Positions 26,487 through 34,052 of a stretch of 64,000 nucleotides of DNA are shown here, in pieces (within the stretch, counting starts at the first letter, position 1; each line of letters opens with the position of its first letter). The position numbers were made by a program, and so were the translations under genes. Below the pieces are notes generated by a model, which worked only from the letters and a program-made list of their open reading frames with translations, was not told the DNA's origin and made no database searches. Source of the stretch: UMGS1696 sp964621755. GTDB lineage: Bacteria; Bacillota; Clostridia; Oscillospirales; CAG-272. The DNA is taken from contig CAZUPI010000006.1 in the NCBI GenBank assembly GCA_964621755.1, positions 1 to 64,000 on the forward strand, given 5' to 3'.

Positions 26487-27212
26487 ATGGCAATTTACAC
26501 GATAGCCGACCTGCATTTATCGCACACGGTAAACAAGCCAATGGATAAATTCGGTCACAGATGGGCCGGATATATGGATAAAATCGGGAAGCGGTGGCGT
26601 GCCGTTGTGGAAGACGGCGACGTGGTCGTAGTGCCCGGTGATATTTCGTGGGCGATGACGCTGGAGGAAGCGCGGGAGGATTTGCAGTTTATCGACCGTT
26701 TGCCGGGAAAAAAGCTGCTCGGGCGGGGAAATCACGACTACTGGTGGACGTCGGTCACGAAAATGAAAGCGTTTCTGACCCAGTGCGGGATTACGACGAT
26801 AGAATTCCTGCAAAACAACGCGTATCTCGCGGAGGGGACTCTGATTGCCGGGTCACGCGGGTGGTATGTGGAGCCGCGGCTCCAGAACACGCCCATGCCG
26901 ACCGATTACGACAAGATAGTGAATCGCGAATGTCAGCGGCTTGTGCTGTCGCTGGATGCGGCCGAGGTGCTGCGAAGGGAGAATCCGGACGCAAAGGCCA
27001 TGGTTTTCCTCCATTTTCCTCCTGTATTCGGGGATTTTATCTGCCGCCCGATAGTCGATGTTCTAAAGAAGCGCGGGATTTTGGACTGCTGCTTCGGACA
27101 CATCCATGGTGTGTACAACGTGAAACGAGATTTTGAATTCGAAGGAATTCGGATGCACCTCATCTCCGCGGATTTTCTGGATTTTTATCCCGCGGCGGTT
27201 CGGTCGTTTTAA
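26487..27212 (+). CDS. Metallophosphoesterase
   Basis: A 241-residue calcineurin-like phosphoesterase. Metal-binding motifs appear in order: IADLHLSH, VVVPGDISWA, GRGNHDYWW, and the paired histidines in FLHFPPVF and CFGHIHGVYN. The substrate is unknown. The gene is translationally linked to thrC (one-base gap), but no role in threonine synthesis is known to me. It precedes a fresh promoter for tig. Confidence 0.88.
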   Translation: MAIYTIADLHLSHTVNKPMDKFGHRWAGYMDKIGKRWRAVVEDGDVVVVPGDISWAMTLEEAREDLQFIDRLPGKKLLGRGNHDYWWTSVTKMKAFLTQCGITTIEFLQNNAYLAEGTLIAGSRGWYVEPRLQNTPMPTDYDKIVNRECQRLVLSLDAAEVLRRENPDAKAMVFLHFPPVFGDFICRPIVDVLKKRGILDCCFGHIHGVYNVKRDFEFEGIRMHLISADFLDFYPAAVRSF

Positions 27213-27250
27213 ATTTCACAAATTATTCAAATACTTTTCAGCATTTGTCA

Positions 27251-27279
27251 TTGACAGCGCGATAAAAAAATTGTAAAAT
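27251..27279 (+). promoter_or_regulatory. Sigma-A promoter of tig
   Basis: TTGACA (27251-27256), 17-base spacer, TAAAAT (27274-27279). Confidence 0.85.
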
Positions 27280-27341
27280 ATAAAAAGCTATGTAAACATT
27301 AAAATAACATCGTTATATAAACATCAAGGAGAACATGAAAG

Positions 27342-28646
27342 ATGAGCCTGATTTCACAGGAAACAATCGCCACAAACCAGAAGAAAGTTACATTTGGCGT
27401 TGACCACGACACATTTGAAGCTGCCATCAATAAGGTTTTCAAAAAGACATCCAAGAACATCACAATTCCCGGCTTCCGCAAGGGCAAGGCGCCCCGTGCG
27501 CTCGTTGAGAAGATGTATGGCAAGGAAGTCTTCTATGAGGACGCTATCAACGAAGTGATTCCGGATGCATACACCTCCGCTATGGAAGGCAATGAGGACA
27601 AAATCGTAAGCCGTCCTGAATTTGACGTTGTTTCCATCGACGAGAACGGTGTTGTTCTCTCCGCAACTTATTTTGTAAAGCCGGAAGTAGCGATTGCCGA
27701 CTACCTTGGCATTCCCGCAGAACGTCCGGTTGAACATGCTACCGATGAAGAAGTAGAAGAAGAGCTGAAGAGAGTGCAGAACCGTAACTCTCGTATGATC
27801 GAGATTACCGACCGTCCGGCACAGATGGACGATATTACCAATATTGATTTCGAAGGATTTGTTGACGGCGAGGCATTCGAAGGCGGCAAGGCCGCTGGAC
27901 ACGAGCTCAAGCTTGGTTCCGGCGCGTTCATCCCGGGCTTTGAAGAACAGATCGTCGGCCGGAACATCGGCGATGAGTTTGACGTTGTTGTGACCTTCCC
28001 GGAAGACTATCATGCAGAAAATCTGAAAGGCAAGGAAGCGACCTTTAAGTGCAAACTCAACTCTCTGAAATACAACGAGCTCCCCACCCTTGACGACGAA
28101 TTCGCAAAGGATGTATCCGAATTCGATACGCTGGATGAATATAAGGCTGATATCAAGGCAAAAATCGAAGAGAACCACAAGAAGCACGCGGACAGCCATG
28201 TAGACGAAGCGCTCATCAACGCGCTGATTGAAAAGCTACAGGCAGATATTCCGGAGTGCATGTTTGAAAACGAAGTGGAAAACTTGGTGCGCGACTATGA
28301 CAACCGGCTGCGCATGAACGGTCTGGACCTTCAGACATATTTCAAGTACACGGGACTTGACCTCGACAAGCTGCGCGCGCAGATGAGACCTGACGCGGAA
28401 CGTCAGGTAAAGACGCGTCTTGCGTTGGAAAAGATAGCCGCTCTTGAAAACATCGTAGTATCTGAGGAAGAGACTGAAGAGGAATACAAGCGTCTCGCAG
28501 AAATGTACGGTATGGAAATTGATAAGATCAAGGAAGCCGTAGAAGCTGACGCAGTAGCCGAGGATGTCAAAGTAAAGAAGGCAATTGACCTCGTTCGTGA
28601 GAAGGCGGTCATCACCGAAGTAGAAGGCAACCACCACGAAGAATAA
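27342..28646 (+). CDS. tig: Trigger factor
   Basis: Ribosome-associated chaperone and prolyl isomerase that meets nascent chains at the exit tunnel. The 434 residues have the ribosome-docking signature GFRKGKAPRALVEKMYG, a central FKBP-type domain (NIDFEGFVDGEAFEGGKA, GSGAFIPGFEEQIVG) and a long charged helical C-terminal domain. The order tig-clpP-clpX is a common one and links folding with proteolysis. It has its own promoter and is followed by a hairpin, so the clp genes may be partly separated from it. Confidence 0.97.
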   Translation: MSLISQETIATNQKKVTFGVDHDTFEAAINKVFKKTSKNITIPGFRKGKAPRALVEKMYGKEVFYEDAINEVIPDAYTSAMEGNEDKIVSRPEFDVVSIDENGVVLSATYFVKPEVAIADYLGIPAERPVEHATDEEVEEELKRVQNRNSRMIEITDRPAQMDDITNIDFEGFVDGEAFEGGKAAGHELKLGSGAFIPGFEEQIVGRNIGDEFDVVVTFPEDYHAENLKGKEATFKCKLNSLKYNELPTLDDEFAKDVSEFDTLDEYKADIKAKIEENHKKHADSHVDEALINALIEKLQADIPECMFENEVENLVRDYDNRLRMNGLDLQTYFKYTGLDLDKLRAQMRPDAERQVKTRLALEKIAALENIVVSEEETEEEYKRLAEMYGMEIDKIKEAVEADAVAEDVKVKKAIDLVREKAVITEVEGNHHEE

Positions 28647-28659
28647 AAATAAAGTTTTC

Positions 28660-28694
28660 TCGGGGGTGACTTTTTCAGGAAAAGTCACCCCCGA
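28660..28694 (+). terminator. Hairpin between tig and clpP
   Basis: Perfect 15-bp arms TCGGGGGTGACTTTT (28660-28674) and its complement (28680-28694). The following bases are C-rich, so it may attenuate rather than fully stop transcription. Confidence 0.65.
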
Positions 28695-28754
28695 ATCCCC
28701 CTTCCAAACCTTTTTGGGTCATATATAACATATTTTCATGGAGGTATATTCATT

Positions 28755-29339
28755 ATGGCATTAGTTCCGATGGTAGTACAGCAGACGAACCGCGGCGAGC
28801 GGTCTTATGATATTTACTCCCGTCTGCTCAACGACAGAATTGTATTTCTCGCCGACGAAGTAAACGACGCCACCGCTTCTCTTGTTGTGGCACAGCTTCT
28901 GTTCTTGGAAGCGGAGGACCCGGACAAGGACGTCAGCCTTTATATAAACAGCCCTGGCGGTTCAGTCACGGCAGGTATGGCGATTTACGATACGATGAAC
29001 TTTATCAAGTGCGACGTATCAACTATTTGCGTCGGCATGGCGGCGTCGATGGGCGCGTTCCTCCTTTCGTCCGGCGCAAAGGGCAAGCGTTTTGCGCTTC
29101 CCAACAGCGAGATTATGATTCACCAGCCGCTCGGCGGCGCGCAGGGTCAGGCGACCGACATCAAAATCCATGCCGAGCATATCCTTCGCACCCGCGATCG
29201 TCTCAACACCATCCTCTCGAAGAACACCGGCAAGCCCCTCGAAATTATCGCCGCCGATACCGAACGCGATAACTTCATGACCGCTGACGCCGCGTGTGAG
29301 TACGGTCTGATTGATAAGGTAATTGAGCACAGACCGTAA
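28755..29339 (+). CDS. clpP: ATP-dependent Clp protease proteolytic subunit
   Basis: Barrel-forming serine protease that degrades proteins unfolded by ClpX or ClpA-type ATPases. At 194 residues it is full length. The catalytic triad is visible: serine in GMAASMGAFLLSSG, histidine in IMIHQPLGGAQG, aspartate in ADTERDNFM. SLYINSPGGSVTAG lies along the substrate cleft. The ATG follows ATGGAGGTATATTC. clpX lies 81 bases downstream on the same strand, so the pair should be co-expressed. Confidence 0.98.
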   Translation: MALVPMVVQQTNRGERSYDIYSRLLNDRIVFLADEVNDATASLVVAQLLFLEAEDPDKDVSLYINSPGGSVTAGMAIYDTMNFIKCDVSTICVGMAASMGAFLLSSGAKGKRFALPNSEIMIHQPLGGAQGQATDIKIHAEHILRTRDRLNTILSKNTGKPLEIIAADTERDNFMTADAACEYGLIDKVIEHRP

Positions 29340-29420
29340 TCGTATAAAGTTCTTTGCGCAGCTTTCTTTCAGGAAAGCGCGTCCTTCTCCTTCAATTTTA
29401 GAAAGGCTATATTTGATAGA

Positions 29421-30734
29421 ATGGCTCAGAATACTCGTAATAATGGGCGGATGAAGATTGACCGGTCCTGTGCGTTCTGCGGGCGCAGTGAGGGTCAGGT
29501 CGAATTTCTCATCCCGTCTCCCACAGGGCTTTATATCTGTGACAAGTGCATCGACGCTTGCAACGATATTATTTTTGACCACTTCTCGGAAGAGACTTCA
29601 TCGGCAACTCTGGACCGCGAGAATCTGCCCGCTCCGGAAGAGATTAAAGCGACTCTTGATGAGTACATCATCGGGCAGGACAAGGCGAAAATCGCGCTTT
29701 CCGTTGCGGTTTACAATCACTACAAGCGTTTGATTTATCGTGACAACAAGAATAAGCTGAAAAACGCAAAAAAGGCGGGCGCGCGCGACGGTGAAGAAGC
29801 TGCCGACGACGTGGACATTCAGAAGAGCAATGTCCTGCTTATCGGACCGACCGGTGTGGGCAAAACATTCCTCGCACAGACGCTTGCAAAAACGCTGGAA
29901 GTTCCGTTTGCAATTGCGGACGCCACCACGCTCACCGAAGCGGGATATGTTGGAGAAGATGTGGAAAACATTCTGCTCCGGCTCATTCAGGCGGCGGATT
30001 ATGACATTGAGCTTGCCGAGCGCGGGATTATTTACATCGACGAGATTGACAAGATTTCCCGCCGGAGTGAGAACCGCTCTATCACCCGCGATGTATCGGG
30101 CGAAGGTGTTCAGCAGGCCTTGCTGAAGATTCTGGAAGGGACGGTTGCGAATGTCCCCCCGCAGGGCGGCAGAAAGCATCCGAATCAGGAATTCATTCAA
30201 ATCAATACGGAGAATATTCTCTTTATCTGCGGCGGTGCGTTTGACAATCTGGACCAGATAATCGAACAGCGGAAGGGTCAGTCTTCGATTGGCTTTGGCG
30301 GAGACATCAAGAAAAAGGAAGAAAAGCTGCGAGACGGCATATTTAAGGATGTGACGGCACACGATATTGTGAAGTACGGCATCATTCCCGAGCTTGTGGG
30401 ACGTCTTCCGGTTATCGTTGGGCTTGAAAATCTCGACTGCGATGCGCTCGTTCGGATTCTCTCCGAACCGAAAAACAGTCTTGTAAAGCAGTATCGCAAG
30501 CTGTTCGAGATGGACAACATTGAGCTTGCGTTTGACGACGACGCGCTGCGGGCGGTCGCTGAACGTGCAATCGAACGAAACACGGGGGCGCGTGGTCTGC
30601 GCTCCATCCTAGAAGAGACCATGACAGACATCATGTTTACCCTGCCCTCTCGTAAGGACGTTGCGAAAGTCACAATTACAAAGGATTGTGTAATCCGTCA
30701 TGCGGAACCAATACTGACGTTAAAGCAGGAATAA
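29421..30734 (+). CDS. clpX: ATP-dependent Clp protease ATPase subunit ClpX
   Basis: AAA+ unfoldase feeding ClpP. The 437 residues begin with a Cys4 zinc domain (C17, C20, C40, C43). Walker A GPTGVGKT is near residue 142, pore loop GYVGED near 175, Walker B IIYIDEIDK near 203, the RKH loop in GGRKHPNQEF, and the ClpP-docking IGF loop near 288 (SIGFGG). Sensor-2 region NTGARGLRS is intact. A weak hairpin (GCTTTC/GAAAGC, near 29360) lies between clpP and clpX. Confidence 0.98.
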   Translation: MAQNTRNNGRMKIDRSCAFCGRSEGQVEFLIPSPTGLYICDKCIDACNDIIFDHFSEETSSATLDRENLPAPEEIKATLDEYIIGQDKAKIALSVAVYNHYKRLIYRDNKNKLKNAKKAGARDGEEAADDVDIQKSNVLLIGPTGVGKTFLAQTLAKTLEVPFAIADATTLTEAGYVGEDVENILLRLIQAADYDIELAERGIIYIDEIDKISRRSENRSITRDVSGEGVQQALLKILEGTVANVPPQGGRKHPNQEFIQINTENILFICGGAFDNLDQIIEQRKGQSSIGFGGDIKKKEEKLRDGIFKDVTAHDIVKYGIIPELVGRLPVIVGLENLDCDALVRILSEPKNSLVKQYRKLFEMDNIELAFDDDALRAVAERAIERNTGARGLRSILEETMTDIMFTLPSRKDVAKVTITKDCVIRHAEPILTLKQE

Positions 30735-30762
30735 AACATTTCTAACCGCACATTTTTCATTG

Positions 30763-30818
30763 GGCTAACCGCGGGGGAGTATGGTATGATAAAACGCCAT
30801 TCTTCCCTGCGGTTAGCC
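30763..30818. repeat. Long inverted repeat downstream of clpX
   Basis: Arms 30763-30779 (GGCTAACCGCGGGGGAG) and 30802-30818 (CTTCCCTGCGGTTAGCC) pair along 17 positions with one mismatch. The loop has a further ATGG/CCAT closing stem. No T-run follows on either strand, so it does not look like an ordinary terminator. It lies between clpX and an unknown gene and could be a structured leader or an operator. Confidence 0.7.
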
Positions 30819-30881
30819 TGATTGATTGCTGCACATTTTCCGCATGGGATCCAAATTGATACTTTACAGGTACGTTTTTTC

Positions 30882-31379
30882 ATGATATACGGTAACGAAA
30901 AATGGATTAAAACCACAAATGAACTCGACGTTGCCCGACTCGCCAAAAATGTCGCAAAAACGGGATCATCACGGTATTTCATAACCCTCATGCAGGGCCG
31001 GAAATATATGCTCGCCCCGAATGCAGTGTATGATGAAATTGCCGGTACAAAACCCGGAGAAGCATGTGCCATCCGCGATATTCCACTTGAGCTGGGGACG
31101 GAGCTCGCAAAGTACGGGATTGACCTGTATCTGTATTATACAGGGGACGGTCCGCATATGGATAAGGAAATCGGAGGTCGCTTTGGCTTTACAGAGCCGC
31201 GTCAGAACGTCTCCATGGAATTTGCGCGGCGTTGGGCAGCAGTACTGTGGGAATACAGTACGCGGAAGGTCGGCTGCGCACTGACCATCGACGTGATGCT
31301 CTACCCCGATGGCACATTTGACGCGGCTCAAATGAACGAGCTGGTGAAGCTGTCGGATATGCTGGAACGGGTTGATTAA
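30882..31379 (+). CDS. Hypothetical protein
   Basis: A 165-residue soluble protein beginning MIYGNEKWIKTTNELDVARLA if ATG 30882 is used; an in-frame TTG at 30822 would add 20 residues but overlaps the inverted repeat. I recognise no family. It has mixed alpha/beta character and conserved-looking patches (YFITLMQGRKYMLAPNAVYDE, LYPDGTFDAAQMNELVKLSDML), no membrane segment and no cysteine clusters. Codon use looks like that of its neighbours, so it is likely a real gene. No clear ribosome-binding site precedes 30882. Confidence 0.7.
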   Translation: MIYGNEKWIKTTNELDVARLAKNVAKTGSSRYFITLMQGRKYMLAPNAVYDEIAGTKPGEACAIRDIPLELGTELAKYGIDLYLYYTGDGPHMDKEIGGRFGFTEPRQNVSMEFARRWAAVLWEYSTRKVGCALTIDVMLYPDGTFDAAQMNELVKLSDMLERVD

Positions 31380-31417
31380 GCATAGATGATAAATAGATGA
31401 AAAATCGATTAAAGATA

Positions 31418-31446
31418 TTGACCCACGGGAAAATTTGTGGTATAGT
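31418..31446 (+). promoter_or_regulatory. Promoter of small membrane protein gene
   Basis: TTGACC (31418-31423), 17-base spacer, TATAGT (31441-31446). Confidence 0.7.
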
Positions 31447-31476
31447 AAACTCATCGAAAGAAAAGGAGATAAAACA

Positions 31477-31707
31477 ATGAAAGAGCTTGTTAGGTCCTTT
31501 GAAAATCTTCCGCTGATAGTAAAACTCATCCTCGCCATTCCTGCACTCGACATTATCTGGGTAATTTACCGTATTATCAAAAGCCTATCGGAACAGAATT
31601 TGCTTGGCGTCATCCTTGGCGTTGTGCTTCTGATTTTCGGCTTCCCCTTTATGTGGCTCATCGATATTGTCTGCATTCTCCTGCGAGGCAACGTTTGGTG
31701 GTTCTAA
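31477..31707 (+). CDS. Small membrane protein, function unknown
   Basis: A 76-residue protein with two membrane segments (about residues 13-32 and 42-66) separated by a short polar loop (KSLSEQN), ending LLRGNVWWF. ATG 31477 has AAAGGAG ten bases upstream and a promoter of its own, so expression is credible. I do not recognise a named family. It immediately precedes the first tRNA-Leu unit. Confidence 0.75.
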   Translation: MKELVRSFENLPLIVKLILAIPALDIIWVIYRIIKSLSEQNLLGVILGVVLLIFGFPFMWLIDIVCILLRGNVWWF

Positions 31708-31743
31708 TTTTCTGAAAAAATTCAATTTTAATGAAAATACCCC

Positions 31744-31772
31744 TTGACAAAACCATCTGCCGGTGGTATAAT
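31744..31772 (+). promoter_or_regulatory. Promoter of tRNA-Leu copy 1
   Basis: TTGACA (31744-31749), 17-base spacer, TATAAT (31767-31772). A small leader hairpin (GACG/CGTC near 31782-31795) follows before the tRNA. Confidence 0.9.
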
Positions 31773-31810
31773 AGTTGACGTTGACGGAAGAACGTCGGCA
31801 AGTACAACAT

Positions 31811-31892
31811 GCGGAAGTGGCGGAACTGGCAGACGCGCACGTTTGAGGGGCGTGTGGTTTACACCGTACGGGTTCAAGTCCCGTTTTCCGCA
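31811..31892 (+). tRNA. tRNA-Leu (anticodon GAG), copy 1
   Basis: Acceptor arm GCGGAAG pairs with the 3' TTTCCGC (one wobble) plus discriminator A. The anticodon stem CACGT/GCGTG encloses loop TTGAGGG with GAG at positions 34-36. A long variable arm (class II) and T-arm CGGGTTCAAGTCCCG are present. CCA is not encoded. The gene is identical to copy 2 at 32545-32626. Confidence 0.96.
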
Positions 31893-31893
31893 T

Positions 31894-31924
31894 AAAGCAG
31901 GCTCGTTTGAGTCTGCTTTTTTAT
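31894..31924 (+). terminator. Terminator of tRNA-Leu copy 1
   Basis: AAAGCAG (31894-31900) pairs with CTGCTTT (31913-31919), followed by a T-run. Same design as the copy 2 terminator. Confidence 0.85.
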
Positions 31925-31960
31925 TTCATTTGACTCAAATTCGCAAAAAATGAGGTTAAT

Positions 31961-32428
31961 ATGAGAAGACGTGACCGAGAAATTACGGATATTGATGGGA
32001 TAATCGAGATAATTGACGAATGCAAAGTGATGCGGCTGGCTATGATTCACGACGGAAAGCCCTACGTCGTGCCCCTGAATTTCGGATATTCTTACGCAAA
32101 TGGGAAGTTTGAATTTTTCTTCCATTGTGCGAAGGCCGGGCAAAAGCTCGACTGTATTGAAAAATCGCCGGAGGTGTGCTTTGAAATGGACTGCGGTCAC
32201 GAACTGGTGACGGCAGACTGCGCCTGCGAATACGGATACCGGTACAGGAGTGTCATCGGCGAGGGACATGCGGAGCTTGTAACCGATGAGGAGGAGAAAA
32301 AGAGATATTTGAGTGGTCTGATGCGGCATCAGACCGGACGTGAGTTTTCGTTCACCAATAAGGAAGCGGAGGCTGTGGCGGTGTGCAGAATCACGGTCGA
32401 CAAAATCACAGCAAAGGCAAAAGCGTGA
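31961..32428 (+). CDS. Pyridoxamine 5'-phosphate oxidase-related flavin-binding protein
   Basis: A 155-residue protein of the split-barrel FMN-binding superfamily, close to the NimA/Pyridox_ox_2 group: MRRRDREITD at the start, CKVMRLAMIHDGKPYVVPLNFGY in the first strands, and GHELVTADCACEYGYRYRSV with VIGEGHAELVTDEEEK later. Members include nitroimidazole-resistance proteins and many uncharacterised flavoproteins, so resistance cannot be claimed. It sits alone between two identical tRNA-Leu units. Confidence 0.85.
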   Translation: MRRRDREITDIDGIIEIIDECKVMRLAMIHDGKPYVVPLNFGYSYANGKFEFFFHCAKAGQKLDCIEKSPEVCFEMDCGHELVTADCACEYGYRYRSVIGEGHAELVTDEEEKKRYLSGLMRHQTGREFSFTNKEAEAVAVCRITVDKITAKAKA

Positions 32429-32478
32429 TATATCCCGTAGAACGGGCAAAAAAAATCAACTTTTTTTCAAAATTGGGA

Positions 32479-32507
32479 TTGACAAAACCGCCTGCCGGTG
32501 GTATAAT
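32479..32507 (+). promoter_or_regulatory. Promoter of tRNA-Leu copy 2
   Basis: TTGACA (32479-32484), 17-base spacer nearly identical to that of copy 1, TATAAT (32502-32507). A leader hairpin GACGG/CCGTC follows. Confidence 0.9.
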
Positions 32508-32544
32508 ATTCGACGTTGACGGAAGACCGTCGGCAAGTTGACAT

Positions 32545-32626
32545 GCGGAAGTGGCGGAACTGGCAGACGCGCACGTTTGAGGGGCGTGTGGTTTACACCG
32601 TACGGGTTCAAGTCCCGTTTTCCGCA
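32545..32626 (+). tRNA. tRNA-Leu (anticodon GAG), copy 2
   Basis: All 82 bases match the gene at 31811-31892: class II tRNA with GAG anticodon, no encoded CCA. Promoter, leader hairpin and terminator also match closely, so a whole transcription unit of about 180 bp was duplicated. Confidence 0.96.
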
Positions 32627-32627
32627 T

Positions 32628-32660
32628 AAAGCAGACTCGTTTGAGTCTGCTTTTCTTTTT
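32628..32660 (+). terminator. Terminator of tRNA-Leu copy 2
   Basis: Perfect 10-bp arms AAAGCAGACT (32628-32637) and AGTCTGCTTT (32644-32653), then a T-rich tail. Confidence 0.92.
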
Positions 32661-32835
32661 CAAAGGAAAACGGCGGGCGATGAGACGCTGTCAAGCCGTT
32701 TCGTCATATAAACTGTCGGAAAATCGTGTGCGAGCTCGCGGGGGGCCAAGACTCCGGGCCGCAGACAGATAGAAAACGTGTAATATCGAAAAATTTTTGA
32801 ATTGGATTATTTTATTTCCCATAACATGATTGCCA
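32661..32835. other. Intergenic stretch without a recognised gene
   Basis: No open frame is convincing. One hairpin is visible (AAACGGC 32668-32674 with GCCGTTT 32695-32701). The rest is unremarkable until the apbE promoter. Confidence 0.4.
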
Positions 32836-32864
32836 TTGACTTATCTTCCGAAATCGTGTATAAT
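32836..32864 (+). promoter_or_regulatory. Promoter of the apbE-like gene
   Basis: TTGACT (32836-32841), 17-base spacer, TATAAT (32859-32864). The transcript begins with the structured segment at 32892-32958. Confidence 0.85.
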
Positions 32865-32891
32865 AAAATAGTATAGTTATGTAAATCAAAG

Positions 32892-32958
32892 GGCGGCAAT
32901 GACCTCCCTTCCGGCGCTGTTTGCGGCGTCGTAAACGGTGCTGCCGGAATTTGCCGCC
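32892..32958 (+). ncRNA. Strongly folded leader upstream of apbE-like gene (candidate regulatory RNA)
   Basis: Three nested helices are visible: GGCGGCAA (32892-32899) with TTGCCGCC (32951-32958); TTCCGGC (32909-32915) with GCCGGAA (32943-32949); and an inner GCTGTTT with AAACGGT-type helix around 32916-32939 closing a loop of about ten bases. It lies between a good promoter and the start of a flavin-transferase lipoprotein and matches no riboswitch I know; it is not an FMN element. A short ORF (MTSLPALFAAS) starts within it. Confidence 0.55.
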
Positions 32959-32982
32959 GGTCAAAAAGCGAAGGATGAGCAA

Positions 32983-34035
32983 TTGGGTCGATTTTTAAAA
33001 ACGGTTCTTGCTTTAGCGCTCCTGCTGATGCTGCTTGCCGGATGCGCCCAAAGTCAGGATGAATACCGCGATTTTGTCTTCTTCGGCATGGACACGTACG
33101 TCACGATACGACTTGCGCGGACCGATGGCAGCGGCGGTTTTCTTTCGGAGGAATATTTGACGGAAGTTTCCGCTGACTGCGAAGGAATCGTTGCAGAACT
33201 GGAAGCGGTTTTATCCGCGCATGATGCGGACAGTGAGCTGTATTCAGTGAACGCAAGCGGCGAATCGGAAATATCGGTAAGCGACACGCTGCGGTCCGCA
33301 CTGTCCGAAGCGTATCAGGCGGCGGAATTGACAGGCGGCGCCTATGACTTCACGCTAGGCGGGCTTATTAACCTATGGAATGTCGCGGGCGGCGGTCCGG
33401 TTCCTGCACAGGAGGAAATCAATGCGGCTCTGGCGCATATCGGCTTTGATAAAATAGAGTTGGATGGAAACACGGTTGTTTGTTCCGATGCCAAAGTACA
33501 GTTTGACCTCGGGGGAATCGGAAAGGGGATTGCGGCGGATGCGTTGATACAGCATCTGCTGTCGACAGACGTGAAATATGGACTTATCTCCGTTGGGGGG
33601 AACATTGGCGTTTTCGGAGAAAAAGCGGATGGTTCTCCATATAAGGTGGGAATCAAGGACCCGAATCACTCGGACGGCGTGATTGGCTATCTCTACCTTG
33701 ACGAGGGGTTTGTGTCAGTGTCGGGAGATTACGAGCGGTATTTTATAGAGGATGGGGTGCGGTATCATCACATTCTCGACCCGTGGAGCGGTCAGCCGGC
33801 GGAAAGCGGGCTGCATGAAGCCGCGGTATGCAGTACAAGCGGAGCGATAGCGGACGCCCTGTCGACTGCACTGTTCGTCATGGGTATGGACAAGTCGCTG
33901 GCGCTGTACGAGGAGTGCGGTGGATTTGAAGCCGTTCTGGTCACGGACGGTGAGGTCTTCCCGACCAGCGGACTGGACGGCGGAAAATTTGAGCTGACGT
34001 CGGAAGAATATATCTGCCCTATTAAGATTAATTAA
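32983..34035 (+). CDS. apbE: ApbE-type FMN transferase lipoprotein
   Basis: Exported enzyme that moves FMN from FAD onto a threonine of extracytoplasmic flavoproteins. I start at TTG 32983, which gives a lipoprotein signal GRFLKTVLALALLLMLLAGC with lipobox LAGC; the frame extends upstream to GTG 32938. Motifs include FFGMDTYVTIRL, the FAD/Mg region DLGGIGKGIAADALI, HHILDPWSGQPA, and the C-terminal ADALSTALFVMG. No Rnf or Nqr genes are in the window, so the target is unknown. It is followed closely by miaB. Confidence 0.92.
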   Translation: MGRFLKTVLALALLLMLLAGCAQSQDEYRDFVFFGMDTYVTIRLARTDGSGGFLSEEYLTEVSADCEGIVAELEAVLSAHDADSELYSVNASGESEISVSDTLRSALSEAYQAAELTGGAYDFTLGGLINLWNVAGGGPVPAQEEINAALAHIGFDKIELDGNTVVCSDAKVQFDLGGIGKGIAADALIQHLLSTDVKYGLISVGGNIGVFGEKADGSPYKVGIKDPNHSDGVIGYLYLDEGFVSVSGDYERYFIEDGVRYHHILDPWSGQPAESGLHEAAVCSTSGAIADALSTALFVMGMDKSLALYEECGGFEAVLVTDGEVFPTSGLDGGKFELTSEEYICPIKIN

Positions 34036-34052
34036 GGATAAAACGCGAAAAA

